A stretch of 64,000 bases of DNA, taken from NCBI RefSeq assembly GCF_032854445.1, contig NC_088295.1, forward strand, positions 83,496,644-83,560,643, given 5' to 3'. The notes under the pieces were generated by a model that ran no database searches, had not been told where the DNA came from, and worked only from the letters and a program-made list of their open reading frames with translations. Positions 48,010-61,461 of this stretch are shown here, one piece after another. Both the position numbers and the translations under genes were made by a program. The stretch's first letter is position 1. Each line of letters begins with the position of its first letter. This stretch comes from Liolophura sinensis (Eukaryota > Mollusca > Polyplacophora > Chitonida > Chitonidae).

Positions 48010-50771
48010 GTATGACCATGGTTTATTTACAATGTCAACTGACAGTGTGACATAATTACAGATGATATAGTTTAATAGCAACAAGGGAGATAATTTCTTT
48101 CAGTATGTACATCTTGCTTATACATAATTATATACTCTGCCTTGTGTAGAAAAATGGAGGCATAAATTCTTACTTACAAAAATCATACATATCCACAAGC
48201 AATTTGAAATCACAAGCGTGATTGTTTTTACTGCTCGGTCTTCCTTAGAACAAAACCTAGCTTCCATTCACACATACACCAATACAGAATACAATATGTC
48301 AAAATAACACAAACAAGTCACTTTGAAAATAACGATTATTAAACAACAAATTGCACTGAATTTTCTCCCAAGGGGATTTATCATTTCACAATAACAAGTT
48401 TTAAGTTAGCATGATAAAGATAACTCCGAGTGATTTTATCACCAATTGGAGTTCATGTATCAACTGGGCAAACAAGTTAATTCTCATCCTCCCATTCAAT
48501 ATGAAGTAACACCCAGAACAGATTTTCAGCTAAATTTCTCCCATGATCATACTTCTGCAGTTTTAAGGACTGAAAAAAAAATCATGCCAATCTTCATGAT
48601 TATGCTTCTAGAAGCAATTGGTTAAGGATATGGGTTAATTGGGCTTAATTGGAATGAATGCAAATTTTACATGATTAGATATAATTAGATTGGAGTTGGC
48701 AATAAACTGCTCAAAGCAGCTCACAAAGAAAAGTTCCTAAAACTTAACAAGGTACTACAATACACAAACATGTAGCAGTAAATAGGTTATCAAAGTTTAG
48801 GGCAATGGTAAAATATCTGAAAGCATGGTACAGACTGGGTAAACAAAAGCTTGAAAAAATATGTGCAGTATATAGTAAAAAAAAAAAAAAAAAATTCAGA
48901 TACAAATAAGCTGTTTCCTCCTTTCATTTAGTACATGTTGCTGACTATTGGCACATCTTAAACAGAACATTGTAAACAGTGGAAGGCAAGTAGTCCATGT
49001 GTCCTCTGCCATCCAGAATCTGTTTAAAACTAACAAACATAAATGCCTGATCTGTTCAAAACAATCAATTTTACCAATATAAGAGAACTTCTACAGTGAG
49101 ATCAGCCAACTTAAATGGCAAAATAAGCCCTAAGATAAATATCTTGCTTTTTTACTGGAAGGGATAGATCAGAACAACCATACATATTTTTCACAAAAAA
49201 AGTTTGTCGTGTTTGTGGAACATTACCATCATTGATGTCTAATTCCAGATGAAAGAGAATACTGTCAAAACTATCACAATCTTTTTAATGAAGAGCAAAA
49301 GTAATATGTGCAGATTTGCGGGTGTTATATGGACTTAATGATATGTATCCAGAATATAAAGTTACACTTTCATTATCCCCCACAAGGAAGTGCTTCAGGG
49401 CTTTCATTGCATGTTCTGGTGTACTCGCACCAGATATCAGTTTACAAGTCTAGCACCAACACCTAACCATAACCTACCAAGTACCAAAGAACAGAACATC
49501 AAACAAGCTTTAAATTTATCACCATTAGTCAAATCCACCAGACTATTACATTTGACTTATATGTATATCTCAGCAAGTACTTTTTGAAGTTCATAAAAAT
49601 GCAAACAACTATCAACTCAGATGGGAGTGCCAATGAATGACTGAAAAGACAAACGATGAAAAATATACTTCTCTTGACTGCTTTCTTAAATACTCCTCCT
49701 TTTTTTTTTTTACATTTTCAAAAACTTGTATGATACATTAACCACTGACAAATTTGATTCAATTGACCGAAGACCACGTAAATCCTGAGCAAATCACCTA
49801 TGCACAATAGTAACACTGAATAATGAATGGAGGAACAAATTTGCTGAAGGCTAGAGCCAATAAAAAATCCAGAATATAACTGAATTAGAATACAAATTTG
49901 CTATGTTTGCAAAAAGCTATTTGAAGTATGTTTTATTCATTTGTCAGTATTACTGAAGTTACTTCAAATTTATTCAAACTGCGATGACTTTACATACATT
50001 TCTTCTTAAAAATAGAGAAAGATAAATGCGATAATTTTGAGAATTTTTTTTTTCAAGCCACACAAACATTCATGTAATAACTTTAAAGTCAAGGAACACA
50101 GATAAGACCTTCCAAGATGATTATGAAGAGCACCTAAAAAGTCTATTAAACATCATTTACAATATTCTGCAAGACAACAGAATGTCATCAAAAGCAGAAA
50201 TTCTTATATTAAATTTAGAGATTCAAAGTACATAACGTAGCTGCAGCTCTTCACTTGCCCTACCATAATTTCACATCCATTGTACTTTAAAATCACTGTG
50301 CTGTTGAAGTTCCTACTGGACACTAGCATTCTGTTTTACCTGTTTATTGCTGAACTTGACACGCATGTAGAAGTAGCCAAGTTACAAGCATTGAAATAAA
50401 AAAGGGGTTAAGTGAAATACATACTCTGACCACTAAATTTAAACGTATTATGCTTGAACAGATACCGGTAATTTTTCAATTCATTTATGAGTTTCACTTT
50501 TGTTTTTTGTGTCATCATACACCATAGTTAGATACTATCTTGACTTCCGGAGAGTACATGGCAAAAGGCTTCCTCTACCTACTTATCGGAAACATTTTTA
50601 GTGGGTCACTATAGTTTCATGTCAACATTCATGCAGCAGGTAAGTGGGTCAGACCAATAGTATCTCTGAACTATGACTAATGCAGAAATACTTTATATAT
50701 AGAAAATCTGTGCTGCCTTTTAGCCTGAGACGAAACTGGTGTAAACAGCTCCCCACCTTCCAGTGCCTGGG
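48010..50771. other. Spacer and INO80D 3' UTR region
   Basis: AT-rich with an 18-A run at 48877-48894. On the minus strand, AATAAA-type signals occur at 50343-50348 (about 430 nt past the INO80D stop) and further left. No other gene is recognised. Confidence 0.45.
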
Positions 50772-53700
50772 TCACGTGATCTTTGTGCCACTGGAATTTC
50801 CTTTGTCAAAGCCTGATTTTGGGGGCTGACTTACAGGCACCCCTATGGAATGTGGTACAGCAAGGTAATGAGGAGAGTCTACCTTCACCTGAGGGCTCAC
50901 AGGGAACTTCATAGATCCTGGGGGTACATGGTAGCTGTATGTACCTGTGTGGTTGAGAGGAAACCCGTTGTGATAGCCAGCGTAGACTGGAGCAGAACCA
51001 CTTGTGCCAGAGTTTAACTGAGCAGGAGACCAGGCAGCATGACTGTTTGTCATGGGCGACTGCATGGGCGAAGGAGTTTGAATAGGGGAGTGTACACTGA
51101 GGGGTACTGGGGAAGCCATAGAGACCACTGGACTACTGTGATGTCCTGGACTGGAGGAGGCAGGAGAACCTGCCGCCAAATGTAGGTGGCGCTGGATTGC
51201 CAAGGAGGACTGTGGAACGGTGACAGACAACTGCTGACGCAGAGTGCAGTTCTGGTTATTATGGTACTCAGTCTGGTCTATGGGCAGACCGTGAACAAGA
51301 AGCCTGTCCCCTGCCTGCACAGCAGACTGGTGCGTTGAGTATGGCACGTATGTTTGTGAATTCACAGCAGGCATGTCAGCCACCACAGGTAAATGGGCCT
51401 GAGTGAACTGTTTTGATGGGTAAATAGCCTGGGAGCTTGTGCCCACTGCTGGCTGCGTGTAGCCGGACACTGGTTGCTGATCACTGTACAGCATATGAGG
51501 AGTGGGCGGGTCTGTGACCAGATGTGGCACGTCACCAGCAGCTTTGATATGGCCTGTGATCAAGTGTGGTCCATCCTGGGCAGCTTCTCTAGGGGCAGAT
51601 GTCACACATTCAGGAACTCCACCAGCTAACAGATTCCCTGAGATAGCTGATGAGTCCAGTTCAGCAGAGTTTAGCGTATGACCCAGTAGAGTAGCTGTTA
51701 GATGTTTGGTTAAATCCTCAGGAGTCATGCACTGAGAGAGTTTCTCCAGAGTTTCTTTAGCTTCCTTAACGTCCTTGGAGGCTTCAGCCAAAGCCCTCTC
51801 TAAAGCTTCTGTTTCCTCTCTAGATGGCTCCTCTTCGCCATTCCGACCTTCAACACAATTTATTTTAAAATTTTAAGTTCGAGAACGCTTTATTAAATAC
51901 AATTCTATTCCATGATCAAGATCAATGATCGTATCAAAGAATAAAAAAGTACAAGAAGTTTGTTTCTGACATCGAAGGACAAGAACTACCCTAATTCTTT
52001 GAATTTTTGGGACAGATATTAGTAGTGTTGAAAGCAGAATATAGCATTTCCTTACCAGCCTCTCAGAAAAGTGAATATATAAGTATGATGTTCATTAGAT
52101 GGTCTAACCATGTAAGAAAAAAGAAACTCCACATTCCTGCTATACATATTGTATATATATTGGCTAAAATGAGCAGAGCAGATGTCCCAAAAATTAGAAG
52201 AAATAGGGTAAATTTGCAAAGACCTCAGATTATAAAGCAGCTGAATATAGCTTCATGTGGGATGATAATAACCAGCATTTCATTAGTTGAAGCACAGCAA
52301 AGCTACACTACAATGTATAACACACATCTGAGAAGGTTAGATCTGAAAAAAACACAGATTTACTTGGCTGAGTATCTTGGCAATATCCTATGACCTGAAT
52401 ACAGAGATGATGTGAAAAAAAACTAAGAACACAAATACACTTCGTTGAGAAAATTAATTTAGCCATTAGTCCACAGACTTCAATTTACAGAGATGGTGTA
52501 AGAAATTACTATAACATTCACAGAATTACAGAAATTAGTCATTAAATGTTACCTCCGAAGATATCAAAGGCATCATCAGGTAATTTGAAGACGTCATGAA
52601 GATCCTGTTCCTCAAGAAGGCGTGATGCCTGCTCCAGAGGCAACTCAAACGACTTCTCCATCACATCTGGAAAATATATGAAGTCATTTATTTTAATATT
52701 TTTTTTTAAATCTCAAAATATGAATATAGCTGCCAAAGCAGCGATGCTGGGGTTCAAGCTGGTAATTCCAGTCTATGCGGTGTCACTTCCGGTTGCTTGA
52801 TTGGTGTTGATAAAAAACCAACTTACTTAGAAAGCCTATATTCTTCATAGCCATTAGTGCACTGTATAGCATGTATTTGTAGATGTGCCAAACGTTGTAA
52901 ATGAACCAATGGACAATTTTTAAAGGAGTGCATGTACTCCCTTTTTTTAACACAGCTTAACGATTTTCAGCATATGTACAGTAGATATATTGCCCTTTTC
53001 ACACAGCCATTTCCAGCTTTACAGCTGTAACAGTTTTCTTAACTTTGCAAGATAAAAAAAGACCGAGTTTGTAATCAGGACGTCAAATTACATCAGATAG
53101 CTTATAATATTCGTACATAATTGGATTAAAAATGTATTGTTTAACAAAGAGGTCCAGAAGTCCCAAATACAGTAAATCGGCCTTTGGATAATTTTGAAAA
53201 CACTGCAAGTCCTGCATTTATTATCTCACTTCAGTTTTGCCACACATACAGTATATGCATAGCCCTTTGCACTCAGCCATTTACAGCTTTTCTGTCACTT
53301 GACCTACAAATAAGGGGGAAACTGCACTTTTTTGGACTTTTATCGTACTTGAGACAAAACTATAAAAGCACAGAGAAGAAAAAAGGCCAGATTTGTGAGC
53401 ACATCAAACTATGTCAGGTAGAATAATGAAAATATTTAAATTCAGAAAATACTGATCACGTGACAAATTTGGTAATTACTGCATTTCCAGCTTTCATGAT
53501 AAATAATAGATTTTTTCACACTTCATTTACACAACGTGCTTTATCTGCTATTTAAATTTCAGCTCAATCGCATAAAACCTTCTCAAGAAAATGGCATGTA
53601 AATACTTTCTGTCAACTGCAATATGGCCGCAAAAGAAGGTTAATTGAATGGTGTCTTTGCATACATGTAAATAATGAACATAATTAGAAAGTCCACATTC

Positions 53701-56700
53701 TTCATAACCATCAATGCATTGTATGTACACTATATAATACATATACATAAATGTGTTGAATGTAGTCAATCGACTTGTGGACAATATTTGAAGGAGTCAA
53801 TGTTCTGTGTTTTTTTAACACAGCTCAACGATTTCCAGCATACAAGCAATTTTCAGCTTTACAGTTTTCTGCCACATGACCAGCAAGTATGAGGGAAATT
53901 CGCTTCTTTCGCAGTTCGATCACAATTTACGACAAAAGTATACACGTCAGGAAAGAAAATAAGTCATGACCGGATTCATGATCAAGTCATCAAACTATGT
54001 CAGGAGGCATACTTACAATATTTCTACATTCATCCCAGACACTAATAGATTGTGTAAGCATTATATAACATACACTTGTAAATGTGTCAAAATATAGTAA
54101 CTCAGCCTTTTTTGAAATGTTGACGCCCTGAACATCCTGTATTTATTAAGACAGCTCAAAGATTTCCAGCATACATACAGTACATATATAGTCCCTTCCA
54201 CACAGCAATTTTGAACATTACAACTGTATCAGTTTTCAGTCATGTGATACAAATATAGGGGGAAAAATGCAAATTTGCGATTTTTGACCACAATTTGAGA
54301 CATATATACACCTTACAGGAAAAACATAAGACCTGATTGGTGATCAGGGCGTCAAACTATGTCAGGCAGCATATTTTAAATATCGCACCCCCCCCCCCCC
54401 CCTTCCCCATAACATGTTATAGTACTTCAGCTGTATCAGCTAAATTGTAATTTGCATAAACATTGTATTCTTTCTTCCAAATAGTCTCCAGGGGACGCTT
54501 GTTATGTGTGCTAAACAGTCATAACCCTCCACCGTTTTGGTATTACATATGAAGACGATAAAGCCCGAGGAAACCCAGAAGCATCGACTTGACCTCACAG
54601 TAACCAAATTGGTGAGAGTCTCTGGGGCAATGTGCTGCGTTTGCACGTACATTACCATGCCACTTAGGCCGCAATAAAATTCCACTGCCCATACCTGGAA
54701 ACTCCAGAACAGATGATGTTAAATCGGCCTCGAACGGTTTTATCACATTCTTTATCACTCCCATGCTAGGTGCTGGCAGCTGGGGTGTAACAACAGGGGG
54801 CAGCTGTTCACTTGGGGGTGACACCGGAGGGGTAGGGGGCAGAGAAGAATCACCATTGCTGGCTGATTCTTTATGATCAGACATCTCGTCTTTAAGGCCT
54901 TCAACATCCACAGGCATGTCTGTAAATTATAAGACAATGAACATTTCAAAGTCAGAATGTGAACAAAACTCAAGTTTTTTTTTTTTAATTTTGTCTTCCA
55001 AAAAGAAAAAAAAAACAAAAAAACACAAGAGGAGGATAATTATAACTTTGCACAACCTAAGATGGTTTTCCATCTAATGTGATCAAATGTACCAATAGTT
55101 CTCACCTGTATTTCCCATAGGTTCTGAAGAAGGGATGGGTTTTTGTGGACGGACATTTCGCCGCTGGTTCCTCTTTTTCTTCCCTTTCTTTGGGGGTTTT
55201 GTTAAGGCTGATGGGCGAGTTTTCTTGCGAGGTCGACTTTTTTGCTCTGTCCCCTGAGCCTTATTATAGTTATCCTAGGAATAAATCAATCGCATAGATT
55301 ACATGCAGATTTATTTATCAGACTCAAGATTATGCCATTCTCAATATTTCACTTACTGAAAGTGGTCTCGTACGGTGGACTGAGATCTGATAAATCAAAA
55401 ACAGATATTGACTTACCACCCATAAACTTACATGTAAGTTGCAGTCAAACCAGCTGGAACTAGTGTTCAACATGAGACCCCCATTGGGGTAAGTTAACAC
55501 ACAAACCACAGATCTATCACTGCATCCACACATCTACAATTGCAATTACAATTCCACACATCTACAATTGCAAATATCAGATACCAGTTACATGTATGTC
55601 AGCTTGGTTACAACAGTTTGTCTACAAATGCTGAAAGTGTTTATGCAAGCAACATTGCTGCATACATCTTTTTTTTTTCTTTTCCTTTATGTTTTGTCTG
55701 CATGTGTTTATTTAAGTTTCTTACAACAACATCTTGAATAAATGTTTTCCCAGCAATAATGAGTATGTACTTACAGCTTTGGCAGCATGTTCTGGACACA
55801 GGGGGAGCTCGTGTCGGATGTCAAAGACTGGGATACAGCACTGGGTGTTGTCAGCAAACTTAGCTGTACAGTAATCAAACAGCTGCTGGTCAACATTGTA
55901 CATTATATCTGGTGGCAAAGGTCAAGGAGCAACATCAACATTTAAGACAAGAATTAAAAAGAACAACATATTTCATGTCATACTTTAACATATATATATA
56001 TGTTTCTTCTCATGGCAGGGCGAGTACATGCAACCAAAGTGCTGCCGTCACAGAAGCGTCATGCTGAAGACACCAGACATGACACCCCACTCAGTCACAT
56101 TACACAGAGCCAGCAAGTCATGTTTCCTTGTTCTAAACTGCTCTAAGTACCATTTTTAAAGTCTTTGCTATCACCCAACCCAGGGTCTCCAGCCTTTGCG
56201 ACAGAAGTTTTAACCATTAGGCCACTAGTACATAATACATCATCTTATTTTAAACACTTTTATGGCAATGCGTAGCAGTTTTTCAAATATAGTGTTCACA
56301 TGGGTAACGAATATATCACAAAATTTTAACTTAATTTTATACCTCTTTAAGTGAAACGTTTTGTAGATCTATATAGTGTTAATGCTAACAAAATCCTCTA
56401 TGGACGTACGGACAATGTCCTATCACAATATATCCTTCATTTGTACAAAGACTAGACACTTTAAAAGACCTAATCAGTCCTAGTCATTTACATTTCTATG
56501 CTACAAGCTGAAGTTTAAAATTTTTAATTTATTTATTTCATTGGATTGGCATTTTACGCTGTTTTCAAGAATATTTCACAGCGGCCAGCATTATGGTGGG
56601 AGAAAACCAGGCAGAGCCCAGGGGAAACCCATGACCATCTGCAGGTTGTAAATTTTTAAATGCAATGAACAATCTTGCTTTGTTGGAACCTTGAGTATAT

Positions 56701-59700
56701 GATCATAATTAAAGAACATGATAAACAAAGCGAACAAATTCACAGCAAGGATACGTTTTTGGCAATGATTAGCAAATGGTAAAGCCTTTTGTTCACACTG
56801 CATGTCTTCATCATTTTTATGTTTGCAGGTCCTCGCCTTAGTCAGTTTTCTCTTAAATCTAAAAAAACAAAAAAACAGGAAGGGAATCAAACGCATGTAC
56901 AGCAATCACAGCAAACATAACAGCAGAACCTTGCAAACAATACTGTAGGGTTCTCTTTACAGTTAATTAAAGCATACATGAACAGAGCCTGTTATTTAAC
57001 CGCAGTCAGTCCATCATATCTTTAAATCTTTGGGACATTAAATTCAAAAAGGAGATTTTATAAATCTGTCACAATTAAGAAATTCACACGTCAGTAACAT
57101 GCCATTCAAAAATCACACAACATTCAGATTTATAGAATTCCACTCCTCCAGATCTAATCTTGCCTATTAGGGGGTTCCTTAACATGATGAATTTCTCTAA
57201 TTGTTCTGATCAACGATGCAGCATTTTCTCTTGAAGCCTTGATCATAGCCACAACAGCTTGGTTAAACATCTTATGGGCTGGATCATTGGATTTGTGAGA
57301 TTTTCTTGATTGAGAGTACTGGCGCCGCAGTCGTGCACGCATCAGTGCCAGCTTTGTTGTTCGTATGTGCAATGCAAGCTCATCATCTGGCCTGTAGAAT
57401 ACAATCAACACAATGCTTACTATGATTAATGATTAATGGGTTACTTAATAGACTCTTAGACAAACTGTAAACCTTGAAGATAAAAACCATCAAACATAGT
57501 TGATGCGTCTCTGAATAATTCAATGGGTCATACTGTAGCTTCTTGTTAGGAAGGTGCTAAACGATGCTTCAATTGGGACTGTTTACACGCTGGGTGATTT
57601 CTAAAATCATTAGGCCTCTTCATTTACATCATGCTAACACAGTGTAAAAACAAATAAAACAAGAAGAGAGCACATGACCCCGTCAGACTTAAAATACATG
57701 CTAACCTCAAAACCAACCAGCCAGATAAACATTTAAATAATACAAGGTTATTGTCTGTCCAACCTTTTCCAGACTGTCATTTTCAAAATCATACATCCAC
57801 AGCTAGCATAACAGTTAAGATTATGTTAACCATCAAGACATAATGAGACATGAAAGCATAATTGTGTATTCATACAAGGTGGGGATAAGGAGTTCACGTC
57901 CTGGAGAATAACGACCGAGCCCTAGCCCACAAGGTTACATTAAACAAGAGGTCACCTGCACAAAAGATCATAAGCCATGATCATGGTCATAGTATTAACT
58001 TACAATCAACATCACCTTGCATAAAGGGACTGTAAGCTTTGATGGTCATAATCTACAATCAAATTACAATCAGGCTGACTCTGTTGTAAATATTTACAAT
58101 GGCCCCAAAATTAACTTCACGTACAAATACTTGCCTTAGATAGACTTAGGTAGACTGTTGCTAAGACTTACAATTAAATTCTCATAAGATGTTATGAGAA
58201 TATTTTCACATGTTGTTGTTAGCTGCTGAATTACTATCATGTATAGCTCTTTTGAAATGAAGGCAAGAAAAGTTAATGACTAGTATGTTTTTCATTTACA
58301 CAGACCACATTCAAATCTGGTATATGATCGTGATCATAGCTCCAAAAAGTTATAATCACCACTAGTCATTACACCCTTTTTGTGCAAGCAGCGTAACTTA
58401 TGTTTTGGTGTACGAACGTGATCATAACCACCTTACAACCCCTTTGTGCACACAATATAACATACCTTAACAATCAATTGTAACCACTGTTGTAGGGCTT
58501 ATTATCAATTGTGGCTTCGATCTCTTTGTGCATGTGGGCCCCAGAGTTCAAGGCGATATACAGATCATAATTTAAATCAAGCACATGTGCAAGTGATGTT
58601 GTCTGAAATGTTCTATCAAAATATGTACATGTGAAAACAAATACTGAAAAAAGAGAAGAATCCATTTTATGATAATTAAACAACGTACTCATCATCTTCT
58701 TCATCAGATGAAGCAGAAAACCAGTCTTGCTGCCAGGACAGCAGGTCTTCATCATCACTTTTCTCTTCTTCCTCATCAGACGCTGCCACATCTAGGAATA
58801 CAAAAAGAGATACTATATCATTCTGGGTGACACTAAAATGGTCGAACTTGAGGTTTTTATTTGCTACATCCAGAAATACAAAACAGCTAATGTATTAAAT
58901 GACACTAAAATGGTAAAACTTCAAAATTTCACTTGCTACATCCATGCATAGAATATATAGACAGCAATATTGTCACATGACGACACTAAAATTATTATAC
59001 TTTGGAATTTCATTTGCTACCTGTAAACATATAAGTAGCTACTGTCTTGAATATCTATTGATATATCTAACCTACTTAAGCTCTTTTTACTTCACATTTT
59101 GTTATCTAGTTACAAATCAACTGTTTGAAAGTAATTTTTTAAGAAATTTGAAGAAAACAAATTGCTGCAAATTTTACGTGATGCAGCAGCAACATGTAAA
59201 CGTGTTTAGTCTTATTATTGCTGCATTTACCATAGAACAGTTCTAAAATATTGCTGTATCAATGCATTTCATGATTTTCACCACTGCATTTTCAACTAAA
59301 TGTAATATTTTCTTCAAAGACTTTTTTTGTTCTTGGAAGTTTCCAGTACAAACACAAAACAAAAAGAATGTAGGTTTTTACATCAAGGTAACAGAAAACT
59401 TTTGTATTGGTATTTAAATATATATGCAAATTTCACTTCTGTTGTTACAGTAGCACTCTATCTTTAATATATTACCAAGCAATAAAATTTTCTCCAAAGG
59501 GTCAAATCATGTACATTTCTTGTGATAGTTATCAGTAATATGTAAAACATGCATGATAATGTTCACACGCAGCCACTGCACCTTGAGTAAGCCTGGGAAA
59601 TCTTACCGAATGACAGATAATGATGATTGTGAATCTTGTGATGGACATACAAGGAGTAACAACGTAAAGCAGAGTCTGTTTTCAATTTCGTCCTTGCTTC

Positions 59701-61461
59701 TTTCTCAGATAGCACATGTTTTGGTCTTCTGGGTAATGTCCTTAATACTGGAATAATAGTTGATAAAAAGCCAGGTGAAGGTTGCCTGACACCCACAGGA
59801 AAGCCTTCTGCAGACGGTAAGAATGGGTGCTGACTAGACAAAGTCCGCTGTGAAGCTGGCAGAGGTAACCTATTTGATTTCTTTTCTGGTAAAAAGGACA
59901 ATAAGGAACTACCATGAAGTAGGCCTGGATAGGGTGGAGGTGGCATCAATTCTGATCGTTCTGATGAATGTGTAGTCAATGAATTCACAGATGACACATT
60001 GTCTGGTAACTGTTCCAAATTCTGAAAGCCCAAAAATGGTCGAGGAGGTGGCGGCATGGAGGCCACTGATCCTCCCCCTGATCCACCTGATCGTAATGAA
60101 GCACCATCATATGACAAAGGTAAAGATGAAGTTTTAGTATCACGCTTAAGTCTCTCTGTACTAGGTTCTTTAGTTATTGCTGAGCTGACATCCAGCGACA
60201 CAGGACTGCGCTGAGATGGGGTACAAACTGGTGACCTCTGAGGAGAGGTCACATCCTGATTGTGAGTTTTCTTTAACTTGTCTTTAATCCTATTTTGGGC
60301 AATTTTGGTTTGAAGTCGGTTCACAGTGCTCGACCCCTGCGATCTTCCCTTTACCTTACTTTCTAGTCTTGGTTTGACACGTTCCAATTTTTCTGCTAAC
60401 TCCGGGTATAACTTAGCAATGGAGCTGGCCCCAGAGCTGCCACTGCTTGTACTTGTTGTGGGAGCTGTTGGGGTTGAGCACACTGCCCTGCTGTGGTATG
60501 GGCTGGTCCACATGGTCCAGCTTGACCATTATTTGGTCCACTGCCACCTAAAGAGTCTACAGGAGATTTAGAATTGAAAGGGCTGTGTTGTTCTGGGAGA
60601 GGTCCTGGATCTACAGGCGAAGGTGACGTCTGGTGGGGTGTCTGAGATTGATTACTGCTTGCTGTGCTAGCGTTTGGTCCGAGAGCACTGTTGGCACTTT
60701 CACTGCTGGGCTCTGGGAAAGCATACGGATCGTCCGGGTCTTCAAGCGAGTCCATTGACATATTCTCGACACTCTTTTTGAGATTAAATTTTGATTTAAC
60801 ACGTTCCTCGAAGGACATCCTGCTTTCTGGCGTAAACAATCCATTTTTCTCTGGTCGTATTCTCCTATCCTTTCTTGAAAGCATGCCCTGCTTCGATGAA
60901 TGTTTGGCTGATGTCCTGTGGAAGACACATACAGAAGTTAACAAACATATAAAATTAACTATATCAACACTAATGACAATGCCACAATAAATTATTTACT
61001 AACCTTCTGTGTGTTACAAATGTCTAAAGCTCTCATGATCATCTACCGAGTAGCAATTTGTGTGAACTACACATTAATTACAAAACAATCAAGCACAAAC
61101 ATTTTTCACGTATACTAAATGACATATACAAATATGTCTAAAAGTCCCATAAAGCCAATCACAACACAAAGCTTACTTCTTGCTCTGAAACCTGGGTGCC
61201 TTTGCCGGAGGGTGTGTGGTATTGGTGTTAGCTCGTGACCGGAAGGCTGAAGGTGACCCCAGGTGGTTGAGCTCCAGTGTCTCCGCAGCTGGGCTGACGG
61301 CAAGACTGCCCACCTCAGCAGCATGCCCATTCAGTCGACTTGGCTTGCATGCTGGTACACCACTGGGATGAGACAGCAACACCTTGTTCTCTACTGGCGA
61401 CTGCGGGAGTCGATACTCAAACATTTCCACCCCTTCCTGACACATCTGTTGCCATGGAGAC
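50772..61461 (-). CDS. INO80D: INO80 complex subunit D, ten coding exons identified, about 1,243 residues
   Basis: Exons (minus, 5' to 3'): 61461-61177, 60915-59607, 58791-58689, 57391-57164, 56858-56755, 55908-55775, 55274-55106, 54919-54695, 52666-52553, 51847-50772. INO80D is a nuclear accessory subunit of the INO80 chromatin remodeller. Family matches from memory: DDPYAF and LQTKIAQNRIKDKLK; an acidic exon (ASDEEEEKSDDEDLLSWQQD); a C3HC3H zinc-binding region over two exons (CKHKNDEDMQCEQKALPFAN-HC, then DYCTAKFADNTQCCIPVFDI to LCPEHAAKA); a basic stretch (RPRKKTRPSALTKPPKKGKK); PDDAFDIFGG; then a Ser/Pro-rich C-terminal exon. Phases agree at every junction, but the 60915-59607 exon needs one frame change. 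The donor after 57164 is GC. A start at 61445 is possible; the frame stays open back to the acceptor, so 5' coding exons may be missing. The usual N-terminal C3HC3H module was not found. Confidence 0.9.
52820..54375. repeat. Degenerate long tandem repeat in an INO80D intron
   Basis: Four diverged copies of a ~150-200 bp phrase (acagctcaacgatttccagc, atacatacagtacatatata, cacacagccatttccagctt, ending with atcaaactatgtcagg) start near 52945, 53225, 53815 and 54145. A second phrase (agaaagtccacattcttcat, aaccatcaatgcattgta) recurs at 52828 and 53687. Unit spacing is about 270-330 bp with one gap. The array ends just left of a 15-C run. Confidence 0.75.
54388..54402 (+). repeat. Homopolymer run of 15 C
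   Basis: A pure C run follows tatcgca and is followed by ttcccc. It is intronic in INO80D, close to the right end of the degenerate repeat. On the minus strand it is a poly(G) run in the nascent transcript. Confidence 0.95.
56524..56652 (-). mobile_element. SINE family A, 3' half, in an INO80D intron
   Basis: The sequence ttaatttatttatttcattg, gattggcattttacgctgtt, agcggccagcattatggtgg and gaaacccatgaccatctgca matches the family with a small deletion in the ttcacttatacgacgg segment. It is in the sense orientation relative to INO80D. Confidence 0.78.
56859..57163 (-). other. GC-AG intron of INO80D
   Basis: The donor reads AATAG|gcaaga and the acceptor tttttttag|ATTTAAG. The joined codons give PPNR-FKRKLTK, directly before the zinc-binding Cys cluster, with phase 2 on both sides. 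No GT donor near the exon end keeps the frame open. Confidence 0.8.
60396..60528 (-). other. Reading-frame break inside the large INO80D exon
   Basis: The upstream frame (entered in phase from 61177) hits TAG at 60396-60398. The downstream frame, which must continue into the 58791 exon, opens only after a TAA near 60528. The switch therefore lies between them, in Ser/Thr/Gln-rich low-complexity coding DNA that contains a CCCC and a GGGG run. One missing base (or two extra) restores the frame. An intron this small (under about 130 nt) with good borders is not evident. Confidence 0.75.

Noticed and set aside
52007-52393. 128-codon plus ORF in an INO80D intron
   Set aside because: AT-rich, antisense to a confirmed intron, with no recognised domain.
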